Assembly (NCBI GenBank): GCA_029933995.1
Contig: JAOZNB010000007.1
Coordinates: 1-21,960 of the forward strand
Direction of reading: 5' to 3'
DNA from: Candidatus Moraniibacteriota bacterium
GTDB taxonomy: Bacteria > Patescibacteriota > Minisyncoccia > Moranbacterales > GCA-2747515
Length of the DNA stretch: 21,960 nucleotides
Shown here: piece after piece, positions 1 to 6,246 of the stretch
Layout of the letters: every line of letters starts with the position of its first letter
How positions within the stretch are numbered: position 1 is the stretch's first letter
The notes under the pieces: generated by a model
Database searches by the model: none
Told to the model about the DNA's origin: nothing
Seen by the model: the letters and a program-made list of their open reading frames with translations, nothing else
Translations under genes and position numbers: made by a program

Positions 1-54
1 CGCAGGTGTAACCTGCAGGATAGAAGCCACCAGCATCGCTGGTGGTCTTCACTT
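1..54. repeat. 54-bp double-hairpin repeat, copy 1
   Basis: This sequence recurs at 21821-21874 with one mismatch (position 42, G here, A there). It contains two hairpins: GCAGGT/ACCTGC with a 3-base loop (2-16), and CCACCAGC/GCTGGTGG with loop ATC (27-45). The second stem is extended by GAAG/CTTC around a bulged T. The single mismatch falls inside the second stem and breaks one pair in the other copy. Similarity stops at base 54. The first base of the window is the first base of the repeat, which would fit an assembly break at a multicopy element; that is inference. Confidence 0.85.
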
Positions 55-57
55 CAT

Positions 58-86
58 TTGACAAAAATAGAAAAATCAGTTATTCT
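58..86 (+). promoter_or_regulatory. Sigma70-type promoter of the secE-nusG operon
   Basis: TTGACA at 58-63 and TATTCT at 81-86 are separated by exactly 17 bases. Transcription would start near 93, leaving a leader of about 43 nt before secE. The -35 box is a perfect consensus; the -10 box matches four of six. Confidence 0.6.
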
Positions 87-99
87 TATAGAAGAAATT

Positions 100-121
100 A
101 GGCCCGTTGAGGGGCTTTTTT
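100..121 (+). terminator. Terminator-like hairpin in the secE leader
   Basis: AGGCCC (100-105) pairs with GGGCTT (112-117, one G-U pair) around a six-base loop and runs straight into a T tract. It lies between the promoter at 58-86 and the secE ATG at 136. It is therefore either a leader attenuator or the terminator of an upstream transcript. The stem is short. Confidence 0.5.
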
Positions 122-135
122 AAAATCCAAAAAAT

Positions 136-321
136 ATGGAAAAGATCACACAATTTTTACGTGAGGCATATAGTGAAATGAAAAAAGTTTCATGGCCATC
201 ACGAGAACAAACAATTCAGTATACAACTGTAGTTATTGTAATTAGCATTTCTGTGGCAGCATTTTTAGGTATATTGGATTATATGTTTGGTAGTTTTATA
301 AAAGATGTCATCATTAAATAG
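136..321 (+). CDS. secE: Preprotein translocase subunit SecE
   Basis: This 61-residue protein is the small essential subunit of the SecYEG channel, which clamps SecY in the inner membrane. The family signature is visible: an amphipathic N-terminal helix (about residues 4-17), then KKVSWPSREQT (about 16-26), then one membrane segment rich in V, I and A (about 32-54). The size is normal for the single-spanning form of SecE. nusG follows after 36 bases, the conserved secE-nusG order. No Shine-Dalgarno sequence precedes the ATG, which is typical of this window. Confidence 0.95.
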   Translation: MEKITQFLREAYSEMKKVSWPSREQTIQYTTVVIVISISVAAFLGILDYMFGSFIKDVIIK

Positions 322-357
322 ATGGTGATAAAATAAATTTTTAGATTATTTGTTATT

Positions 358-903
358 ATGGCAAAGCAGACACAACATCACGGTACAGCATGGTACGTGT
401 TGCATACATATTCTGGGTATGAAGATAATGTTGCACGTAATTTGCAACAGCGTATTGAGTCTATGGACATGCAAGATTATATTTTTGATGTAATTGTACC
501 TATAGAAAAAAAGATTAAAATTAGAAATAATAAACGAGTTACAGTAGAGGAAAAGATTTATCCTGGTTATGTACTTGTACAGATGTTGGTAACGGATGCT
601 TCTTGGTATGTTGTACGTAATACACCAAATGTAACTGGTTTTATAGGACTTGGTACAACACCAACTCCAGTTGATCCAGCTGAAATTTTAGCGATACAAA
701 AGAGAATGGGAACTGATGAACCAAAATATCGTATAGATGTGAAAAAAGGTGAAGGTGTAAAAATCACTGATGGTCCGTTTAAGGATTTTGATGGTGAGGT
801 ACAGGAGATTGATGAGGCAAAGGGTAAGGTCAAGGTTCTTGTTATGGTGTTTGGACGAGAAACACCAGTAGAACTAGATTTTTTACAAATTGCAAAGATT
901 TAG
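358..903 (+). CDS. nusG: Transcription termination/antitermination protein NusG
   Basis: This 181-residue NusG binds RNA polymerase through its NGN domain and couples transcription to Rho or the ribosome. The N-terminal NGN domain (about 10-110) shows WYVLHTYSGYE, then KIYPGYVLVQM and the VTGFIG segment. A C-terminal KOW domain follows (about 125-180; KGEGVKITDGPFKDFDG). The length is normal. The start is the only reasonable ATG and has no Shine-Dalgarno sequence. It lies between secE and rplK as in most bacteria. A long inverted-repeat element begins one base after its stop codon, so transcription into rplK must pass through that structure. Confidence 0.97.
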   Translation: MAKQTQHHGTAWYVLHTYSGYEDNVARNLQQRIESMDMQDYIFDVIVPIEKKIKIRNNKRVTVEEKIYPGYVLVQMLVTDASWYVVRNTPNVTGFIGLGTTPTPVDPAEILAIQKRMGTDEPKYRIDVKKGEGVKITDGPFKDFDGEVQEIDEAKGKVKVLVMVFGRETPVELDFLQIAKI

Positions 904-1029
904 TTTTATATTTATATATTTGGCACACTTCTGCGTCAAAATTAAATAAATTCAATCAGTGTATTATCATACACTTCAATCATTTCTTTAATTTTTTCTT
1001 GAATTGCACTCAAATATATAAATATAAAA
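904..1029. repeat. Long inverted-repeat element, copy 1 (nusG-rplK gap)
   Basis: The ends form a perfect 19-bp inverted repeat: 904-922 is the reverse complement of 1011-1029. Inside sits a 7-bp hairpin, AGTGTAT (958-964)/ATACACT (969-975) with loop TATC, flanked on both sides by TTCAATC. The interior recurs at high identity at 1501-1612 after rplK. It starts directly after the nusG stop codon. I see no reading frame in it. A MITE-like or REP-like non-autonomous element is the likeliest class; a processing or regulatory RNA element of the operon is the alternative. Confidence 0.8.
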
Positions 1030-1042
1030 AGTTTAATTATTG

Positions 1043-1048
1043 TATAAT
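1043..1048 (+). promoter_or_regulatory. Possible -10 box upstream of rplK
   Basis: TATAAT occurs 30 bases before the rplK ATG, at the downstream edge of the inverted-repeat element. I see no convincing -35 at the proper distance, so an internal promoter is only a possibility in this AT-rich gap. Confidence 0.25.
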
Positions 1049-1077
1049 AAATTTATTAATTACTAATATACTAGATT

Positions 1078-1503
1078 ATGGCAGATAAAAAGGTGACGAC
1101 AACATTGAAATTGCAGATTCCTGCAGGAAAGGCAAATCCAGCTCCTCCAGTAGGACCAGCTCTGGGACAACATGGTATAAATATCCAAGATTTTTGTATG
1201 CAATTTAACGAAGCAACAAAAGATAAGATGGGTGATATTGTACCTGTTGAAATTACAGTGTACGAAGATCGTTCATTTAGTTTTATAATGAAGACACCTC
1301 CATGTGCTGAATTATTAAAAAAGGCTGCAGGTGTAAAAAAAGGAGCGGGAAATCCTTTGGCTGATAAGGTTGGTAAAGTTACCAAAGATCAGGTAAAAGA
1401 AATTGCTGAGGTTAAGATGCCAGATTTGAATGCTGCTGATGTAGACGCTGCTATGAAGATTGTAGAGGGTACAGCACGTTCAATGGGAATTTCTGTAGAG
1501 TAA
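1078..1503 (+). CDS. rplK: 50S ribosomal protein L11
   Basis: L11 binds the GTPase-associated region of 23S rRNA at the base of the L7/L12 stalk. The 141-residue length is standard. The N-terminal domain carries the proline-rich LQIPAGKANPAPPVGPALGQ segment (about 12-31) and GINIQDFCMQFNEAT. The C-terminal RNA-binding domain includes KTPPCAELLKKAAG (about 72-85) and ends in the usual GTARSMGI motif. The ATG has no Shine-Dalgarno sequence. Repeat elements lie on both sides of the gene, an unusual placement for a ribosomal-protein operon. rplA follows, the normal order. Confidence 0.97.
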   Translation: MADKKVTTTLKLQIPAGKANPAPPVGPALGQHGINIQDFCMQFNEATKDKMGDIVPVEITVYEDRSFSFIMKTPPCAELLKKAAGVKKGAGNPLADKVGKVTKDQVKEIAEVKMPDLNAADVDAAMKIVEGTARSMGISVE

Positions 1504-1612
1504 TATATTTGGCACATTTCTGCGTCAAAATCAAATGAATTCAATCAGTGTATTATCATACACTTCAATCATTCATTTAATTTTTTCTTGAACTGTACTC
1601 AAATATATAAAT
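1501..1612. repeat. Long inverted-repeat element, copy 2 (rplK-rplA gap)
   Basis: This is a second copy of the element at 904-1029. The interiors are nearly the same from TTTGGCACA through TTCTGCGTCAAAAT and the AGTGTAT-TATC-ATACACT hairpin to CTCAAATATATAAAT. The terminal inverted repeat is shorter here, with nine perfect pairs (1503-1511 with 1600-1608), and its left end overlaps the rplK stop codon. Differences between the copies are scattered substitutions, as expected of two diverged insertions or of a duplicated intergenic unit. Confidence 0.8.
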
Positions 1613-1640
1613 TTTATTAGTATTGTTTATTAAATTAATT

Positions 1641-1671
1641 GTGGGAGGGTTGGATGACTCGTTAATACCAC
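1641..1671 (+). promoter_or_regulatory. L1-binding site in the rplA leader (23S rRNA mimic)
   Basis: The leader folds as GUGG (1641-1644)/CCAC (1668-1671), an asymmetric internal loop GUUAAUA on the 3' side, then GAG (1645-1647)/CUC (1658-1660) closed by a loop containing GAUGA. From memory, helix 77 of 23S rRNA, the L1 site, has the strands GUGGGAGG and GAAAUACCAC, so the match is close. L1 is known to repress its own operon by binding such a mimic. The hairpin ends 9 bases before the rplA ATG, so bound L1 would block initiation. Confidence 0.75.
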
Positions 1672-1680
1672 GAAAATATT

Positions 1681-2352
1681 ATGAAAAGAGGAAAAAATTA
1701 TAAGAGCGCTGTAGAAAAACGAACAGAAGAGCGATTGACTGTAGAGGAGGCCGTTTCTTTTGTAAAAGAAAATGCTAGTGCAAAGTTTGACGAATCAATA
1801 GAAGTTCATGTACGACTAAACATTGATCCAAAAAAAGGTGAACAGTCAGTACGTGGAAGTGTTGTATTACCAAGTGGGACAGGTAAAGATGTTCGTGTAG
1901 GTGTAATCACAGAAAGTAAGGCTGATGAGGCAAAAAAAGCAGGTGCAGATCTTATAGGTGGGCAAGATCTTATCGATAAAATCAAGGCTGGTGAATTGCC
2001 AGCTGTAGATGTGCTTGTTGCAACTCCAGATATGATGCCAAAATTAGCTCCAGCTGCTAGAGTGCTTGGGCCACGAGGATTAATGCCTAGTCCAAAAACT
2101 GATACAGTAACTCCAAATGTTACTGATGCAATAAATTCACTTAAAAAAGGAAAAGCAAATTTCAAAAATGATAATACATCAAATATTCATCAAGTGATTG
2201 GTAAAGTTTCATTTGATGCTGATAAGATTGTAGAAAACTATAAAGCATTTATGGATGCAATAAAATCATGTAAAAATGATTCTCATAAAGGACAGTTGGT
2301 TGCAAATACAAGTATGTGTTCAACAATGGGTCCTGCGGTGAAGATTAAATAA
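1681..2352 (+). CDS. rplA: 50S ribosomal protein L1
   Basis: L1 forms the mobile stalk near the ribosomal E site and also acts as a translational repressor. The 223-residue protein has the expected order: N-terminal KRGKNYKSAVE, the first half of domain I with HVRLNIDPKKGEQSVRGSVVLPSGTGK (about 43-69), domain II with the LAPAARVLGPRGLMPSPK signature (about 121-138), and the returning domain I strand ending in STMGPAVKIK. No Shine-Dalgarno sequence is present next to the ATG; the upstream GGGAGGG belongs to the L1-binding hairpin. rplJ and rplL do not follow; the next gene is unrelated and a terminator intervenes. Confidence 0.97.
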   Translation: MKRGKNYKSAVEKRTEERLTVEEAVSFVKENASAKFDESIEVHVRLNIDPKKGEQSVRGSVVLPSGTGKDVRVGVITESKADEAKKAGADLIGGQDLIDKIKAGELPAVDVLVATPDMMPKLAPAARVLGPRGLMPSPKTDTVTPNVTDAINSLKKGKANFKNDNTSNIHQVIGKVSFDADKIVENYKAFMDAIKSCKNDSHKGQLVANTSMCSTMGPAVKIK

Positions 2353-2377
2353 AGAATTTATACAATTAAATTTGTAG

Positions 2378-2403
2378 AGACGGGCCTTGTGCTCGTCTTT
2401 TTG
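2378..2403 (+). terminator. Terminator of the rplK-rplA operon
   Basis: AGACG-G-GC (2378-2385) pairs with GC-T-CGTCT (2391-2398) and is followed by a run of T. It begins 26 bases after the rplA stop. Confidence 0.75.
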
Positions 2404-2429
2404 TTTTTGATATAAAATTTAATTTTGTG

Positions 2430-2455
2430 TAGAGACGCATTGCAATGTGTTTCTA
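2430..2455. repeat. GTAGAGACGCAT-type palindrome
   Basis: TAGAGACGCAT (2430-2440) pairs with ATGTGTTTCTA (2445-2455, two G-U pairs) around loop TGCA. GTAGAGACG is also the left arm of the terminator just upstream, so two members of one palindromic family may stand in tandem. I recall similar GTAGAGACGC...GCGTCTCTAC palindromes in other phyla, but no search was run. Confidence 0.6.
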
Positions 2456-2475
2456 TGTTGTCATGAAAAAAATGT

Positions 2476-2504
2476 TTGCAACACTGTAACATTTGCTATA
2501 TAAT
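2476..2504 (+). promoter_or_regulatory. Promoter of the nucleotide-metabolism cluster
   Basis: TTGCAA at 2476-2481 and a perfect TATAAT at 2499-2504 are 17 bases apart. The predicted start near 2511 gives a leader of about 15 nt before the ATG at 2526. Confidence 0.65.
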
Positions 2505-2525
2505 TCATAAGTAAAAAGTTAGTTT

Positions 2526-3110
2526 ATGAAAAAAGCCATTATGTATAATGATAAAATTGTTATTGGACTTGTGGGAGAAACTGGTAGTGGAAAAGATACT
2601 GTTGCTCATTATTTGAAGCGTCGATATGGTGTTGATTTGTTACGATTTGGTATGCCACTAAAAAAGACATTAGATCTATTTTTTGATAAATCATCAAAGG
2701 AAGATCAGGCTTGGTTGTATACCATGTTCAAAGATCGTTTTGGAGAAGATGTCCTGCACAAGGGTGTGTTGCGTTACGTGCAGCAAAATAATGGTATTAT
2801 GTGTGTGAATGGTATGCGCATGATGATGGATCTTGAATTTATACGATCATTTGAGAATAGTTATATCATGTATGTAACAGCTGATCAAAAAATGCGATGG
2901 AAACGAGTAACAAGTCGTGGTGAAAAGAGTGATGATGATCAGACTTTTGATGAATTTAAAAAATTTGAAGCAGAATCAGAAACGGAAAAAGCAATTCCAG
3001 TAATTGGTAAAGATGCTGATTTTACTGTAAAGAATGATAGTTCGATGGATGATTTATTGTGGCAAGTTGATGATGCAATGAAAAATATTTTACAAAAACG
3101 TTGTGGTTAA
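2526..3110 (+). CDS. P-loop nucleotide kinase-like protein, paralogue 1
   Basis: This 194-residue NTPase has a Walker A loop GETGSGKDT at residues 17-25, followed by HYLKRRYGVDLLRFGMPLKKTLD, a conserved (V)NGMR segment (about 95-98) and a lid-like RVTSRGEKSDDDQTF region (about 121-135). It belongs to the broad nucleoside-monophosphate or dephospho-CoA kinase fold. The ending, in which xDFTVKND replaces ADIVIDNN, marks it as the divergent member of three paralogues here (also 3662 and 4214). Its place beside a dCMP deaminase, thyX and dut suggests a deoxynucleoside-monophosphate kinase, which is inference from context. A basal metabolic kinase such as CoaE remains possible. A good promoter precedes it. 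Confidence 0.75.
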   Translation: MKKAIMYNDKIVIGLVGETGSGKDTVAHYLKRRYGVDLLRFGMPLKKTLDLFFDKSSKEDQAWLYTMFKDRFGEDVLHKGVLRYVQQNNGIMCVNGMRMMMDLEFIRSFENSYIMYVTADQKMRWKRVTSRGEKSDDDQTFDEFKKFEAESETEKAIPVIGKDADFTVKNDSSMDDLLWQVDDAMKNILQKRCG

Positions 3111-3134
3111 TAAATAATATATAATATAAATTTC

Positions 3135-3626
3135 ATGAAAGAAAAAAAAGAGTCTAAGAGAATTTCTTGGGATGAATATTTTTTAAATTTAGTTGAAGTT
3201 ATAGGCACACGTGGAACATGTGACAGGGGTCGTTCAGGGTGTGTAATCATAAAGAATAAGCGAATTGTATCTACTGGATATGTTGGTTCACCTGTTAATA
3301 CAGCTCATTGTGATGATGTGGGTCATGAAATACATATAGTGACTGAAAATGGTAAAGAATCACAACATTGCATCAGGACAACACATGCAGAACAAAATGC
3401 TATTGTAAATGCAGCGCGTTTTGGCACAGCTCTCGATGGTGCAACATTATATTGTCATATGACGCCGTGCTATATATGTGCAAAAATGATTATTAATGCA
3501 GGTATAAAAAGGGTTGTGTGTATAAAGGATTATCATAAGGGAGGACGCAGTAAAGAGATTTTCAAAGAAGCGGATGTCGAATATGAATTAGGTAATGACG
3601 AGATGGAAACTTATGAAAATATGTAA
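3135..3626 (+). CDS. dCMP deaminase (ComEB family)
   Basis: This zinc enzyme would convert dCMP to dUMP, the substrate of thymidylate synthase. The 163-residue protein has the full cytidine/deoxycytidylate deaminase signature: HAE (84-86; zinc-binding His and catalytic Glu) and PCYIC (111-115; two zinc-binding Cys). The GYVGSP segment (48-53) and the extra His/Cys cluster around residues 58-79 are typical of dCMP deaminases rather than of tRNA or cytidine deaminases. It starts 24 bases after the preceding kinase, apparently in one operon. Regulation by dCTP and dTTP is known for parts of the family but cannot be judged here. There is no Shine-Dalgarno sequence. Confidence 0.9.
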   Translation: MKEKKESKRISWDEYFLNLVEVIGTRGTCDRGRSGCVIIKNKRIVSTGYVGSPVNTAHCDDVGHEIHIVTENGKESQHCIRTTHAEQNAIVNAARFGTALDGATLYCHMTPCYICAKMIINAGIKRVVCIKDYHKGGRSKEIFKEADVEYELGNDEMETYENM

Positions 3627-3661
3627 TTATTTTTTATAAAAACTTTAGTTATTGAAAAAAT

Positions 3662-4210
3662 ATGGCAAAAATTATAATTGGGCTGACTGGTGAAATGGCT
3701 AGTGGAAAAAGTACAGTAGCAAAATATCTACAAGAAAAGCGTGGAGCAGTTGTTTATCGCTTCTCAAATATCTTGAGAGATGCACTGTCAAGAATTCATC
3801 AGGATAATAAGAGGGAAAATTTACAAATAATGTCTACAATGTTGCGAGAGACTTATGGAGAGGATGTTTTAGCTAGAGCAATGGCAGGCGACGCTGAGAA
3901 TGATACAAATAATGTCGTGGTAGTCGATGGTGTACGGCGCTTGGGAGATATAGAACATTTAAAAAAGCTTTCAGGATTTAAACTTATTTATATGGAAGCA
4001 CATATTGAGAAGTGTCACCAGAGAATTTCTGTAAGAGGTGAAAATGTGGATGATAATGGTAAAACTTTTGAACAGTTTCAGGAGGATCGTGGGCGTGAGG
4101 CAGAACAACAAATTGTAGAATTGAAAGCTTTTGCGGATATTGTGATAGATAATAATGCTAATATATATAATTTATATCAGCAGATAAATGAATTTGTTAA
4201 ATCAGAATAA
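3662..4210 (+). CDS. P-loop nucleotide kinase-like protein, paralogue 2
   Basis: This 182-residue protein has Walker A GEMASGKST at residues 10-18, then YRFSNILRDAL (about 32-42), a strand-plus-motif VVVVDGVRR (about 79-87) and a C-terminal ADIVIDNNANI. It is clearly paralogous to the next gene (4214) along its whole length and more distantly to the gene at 2526. Family-level knowledge places such proteins among AAA/NMP-kinase-like or dephospho-CoA-kinase-like ATPases of uncertain substrate. The dNTP context suggests dNMP phosphorylation. The stop is separated from the next ATG by only three bases, so the pair is almost certainly cotranscribed. Confidence 0.75.
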   Translation: MAKIIIGLTGEMASGKSTVAKYLQEKRGAVVYRFSNILRDALSRIHQDNKRENLQIMSTMLRETYGEDVLARAMAGDAENDTNNVVVVDGVRRLGDIEHLKKLSGFKLIYMEAHIEKCHQRISVRGENVDDNGKTFEQFQEDRGREAEQQIVELKAFADIVIDNNANIYNLYQQINEFVKSE

Positions 4211-4213
4211 ATT

Positions 4214-4762
4214 ATGAAAGATAATAAAATTATTATTGGGTCAGTTGGAGAAATGGCTAGTGGTAAAGGAACAGTGACTAGTTATTTATTAGAAAAATAT
4301 CGAGCTACAGAATATCGTTTTTCTGATATTTTAAGAGATATTTTGGAGAGGGTGCATTTGGATGTTGTGAGAAAAAATCTTGCAAGTTTGTCACTAGGTT
4401 TGCGTAATCACTATGGACAAGATATTTTGGCATATGCATTGGCACAAGATATTAAAAATGATGATAGTCAGGTCATTGTGGTGGATGGTATCAGGCGTGA
4501 GGCTGATTTGAAGTATTTAAAAGAAATGGAAGGTTTCGTGTTAGTTTATGTAGAAGCTGATTTGGAAAAGCGATATGAGAGGTTGATAGGACGAAATGAA
4601 AAGCAAGATGATAAAATGAAAACTTTTGAAGAATTTAAGAGTGATCATGAACTGGAGACAGAAACAACAATTAGGGAATTGAAAGATATGGCAGATGTTG
4701 TTATTGACAATAATGGTTCAGTGGAAGAATTACAAAAGCAAATAGATAATTTAATTAAATAG
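4214..4762 (+). CDS. P-loop nucleotide kinase-like protein, paralogue 3
   Basis: This 182-residue protein parallels the preceding one: Walker A GEMASGKGT at 12-20, YRFSDILRDIL, VIVVDGIRR, and ADVVIDNNGSV near the end. The Walker A serine is replaced by glycine (GKGT rather than GKST), which is tolerated in several adenylate-kinase-type enzymes. The shared length and near-abutting arrangement point to tandem duplication with later divergence. Two copies may serve different nucleotides or form a heterodimer; nothing in the sequence decides this. A separate promoter follows, so the gene probably ends the first dNTP operon. Confidence 0.75.
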   Translation: MKDNKIIIGSVGEMASGKGTVTSYLLEKYRATEYRFSDILRDILERVHLDVVRKNLASLSLGLRNHYGQDILAYALAQDIKNDDSQVIVVDGIRREADLKYLKEMEGFVLVYVEADLEKRYERLIGRNEKQDDKMKTFEEFKSDHELETETTIRELKDMADVVIDNNGSVEELQKQIDNLIK

Positions 4763-4776
4763 AGTTTAATTTTTCA

Positions 4777-4804
4777 TTGACTAAAATAATATAAGGTGTA
4801 ATAG
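4777..4804 (+). promoter_or_regulatory. Promoter of the zinc-ribbon/thyX pair
   Basis: TTGACT at 4777-4782 and TAATAG at 4799-4804 are spaced by 16 bases. A leader of about 58 nt would follow. The -10 match is weak. Confidence 0.4.
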
Positions 4805-4868
4805 TTAGAAAGCTAGTCATAAGTATTAGTTTTTTGTTGTTTAACATAATAAAAAGAGAGAGGTTAAC

Positions 4869-5126
4869 GTGAGTGATAAAAAATGGACAATTCCAGAGAT
4901 TGTTAGTCAAGAGTCTAAGGATTGGGCAAAAAAGGAAGATTTTCAGTTAATCGGAGTTGTTTGTAAAAGTGGGCGAGAATTTCAAGTAGTTATTTGTCCA
5001 CATTGTGATTGTCCACGATTTGTGGATGCACAATGTGATACATGTCAGAGAAGAATGATGGAAAATACGTATAAAGAGTTTGAGAAAAAAGTTTCTGAAT
5101 TTAGAATTTTTCTCAATCAAATATAA
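4869..5126 (+). CDS. Small zinc-ribbon protein of unknown function
   Basis: This 85-residue protein starts at GTG, chosen because a purine-rich AGAGAGAGG stretch ends five bases before it and the reading begins there. It has a four-cysteine knuckle pair: CPHC (about 43-46) and CDTC (about 56-59), enough to bind one zinc ion. An acidic-basic C-terminal helix (about 64-80) follows. I do not recognise the family. The stop lies 16 bases before thyX, and both genes have clear ribosome-binding sites, which most genes here lack, so the two look like one translational unit. A role linked to thymidylate synthesis or its control is only a guess from position. Confidence 0.7.
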   Translation: MSDKKWTIPEIVSQESKDWAKKEDFQLIGVVCKSGREFQVVICPHCDCPRFVDAQCDTCQRRMMENTYKEFEKKVSEFRIFLNQI

Positions 5127-5142
5127 TGGGAGGTAGTCAGAA

Positions 5143-6147
5143 ATGAGCAAAGAATTAGTTACGGTACCAGCATCGTATGAGATTTTGTCTGATTTAGATA
5201 AACAAAGTATTCCTGTTGGCACTGAATATTGTGGACGTATTTGTTACAAAAGTGAGGGCAGAATTACAAGTGATTCTGCACTTAGTTTTTGTAGGGAAAT
5301 AGCAGAAAGAGGTCATAATTCTGTGTTGGAAATGCGGGTTAAATCATTTCTGATTACCATACCAGGCGGTTCTGTTGATGCATTGATAGCATTAAATCCA
5401 AAATATCTCATTATTGATGATGCAAGAGATGATTGTCATTACATGAGGGAAATTTTAATTACCGGAAGTATTAGAGCATTCAGAGAGATGGCAATGCTTT
5501 ATCCAAATTGCATAATTACAAGTGCTATTGCAGTTGTTCTTGAACAGAGGTATCCATTTTTCTTTGCGGATATTAAGTCTTCCTTTCGAAAATGCAATAC
5601 TGTAAATTGTCATGTGAATCCTGTCCCTTTGAAAAATATGACAGAGTTGATAGATAACACTAAACCTGAATTATTTTTACGTCATCGTTATATTGGAGTG
5701 AAATTTATTGTTAATCGTGCTGTGACGCATGAGATTGTGCGGCACAGACCGTGTTCATTCTTACAGGAGTCACAGCGGTACTGTCGCTATTCTGATGATA
5801 AGTTTGGTAAGCGTGTTACATTTATTGATCCAATGTTTTTCAAAAAAAAATCTCCAGAATATAGGATATGGGAAGAGTCAATGCTTTTTGCGGAAGAACA
5901 ATATTTCAAACTTCTTGAGACTTCATCGCCACAGGCGTCACGTACGGTATTGCCAAATTCTTGTAAGACAGAAATTATTGTTTATGCAAATCTGGTAGAG
6001 TGGAATCATATTTTGCATATGAGAACATCGCCAGCGGCCGAGCCATCAATGCGAGAAGTGATGATTCCGTTGCAGAAAGATTTTTGTAAAATGTTTTCAG
6101 GATTTGATTTTAATCGTCGATTTCCAGAGAATTTTGTACAAGAATAA
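5143..6147 (+). CDS. thyX: Flavin-dependent thymidylate synthase ThyX
   Basis: ThyX methylates dUMP to dTMP with methylene-tetrahydrofolate, FAD and NADPH. The diagnostic RHRX7S motif is exact at residues 200-210 (RHRPCSFLQES), followed by QRYCRYS. An earlier GHNSVLEM segment matches the family's GHxSxLEH, and the C-terminal NLVEWNHILHMR...AEPSMREV segment is also typical. At 334 residues it is clearly longer than common ThyX proteins. The extra length sits mainly between GHNSVLE and the RHR motif (about residues 66-185), a long-form architecture. A good Shine-Dalgarno sequence (GGGAGG) precedes the ATG. It forms a pair with the zinc-ribbon gene and is closed by a terminator. Confidence 0.93.
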   Translation: MSKELVTVPASYEILSDLDKQSIPVGTEYCGRICYKSEGRITSDSALSFCREIAERGHNSVLEMRVKSFLITIPGGSVDALIALNPKYLIIDDARDDCHYMREILITGSIRAFREMAMLYPNCIITSAIAVVLEQRYPFFFADIKSSFRKCNTVNCHVNPVPLKNMTELIDNTKPELFLRHRYIGVKFIVNRAVTHEIVRHRPCSFLQESQRYCRYSDDKFGKRVTFIDPMFFKKKSPEYRIWEESMLFAEEQYFKLLETSSPQASRTVLPNSCKTEIIVYANLVEWNHILHMRTSPAAEPSMREVMIPLQKDFCKMFSGFDFNRRFPENFVQE

Positions 6148-6160
6148 TAAATGAAGACAT

Positions 6161-6195
6161 GACCACAGCTTGTGATATGCAAGTTGTGGTCTTTT
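6161..6195 (+). terminator. Terminator after thyX
   Basis: GACCACAGCTTG (6161-6172) pairs with CAAGTTGTGGTC (6180-6191) with one G-U pair and a short loop, followed by TTTT. This is a strong hairpin. Confidence 0.85.
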
Positions 6196-6246
6196 AATTT
6201 TCTTTTTAATTTGATAAACTGACATAGTTAGTAAAATTATTTAAAT

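Noticed and set aside
567..2165. Antisense open frames within nusG, rplK and rplA
   Set aside because: They are shadows of conserved ribosomal and transcription genes, with no start context or recognisable motif.
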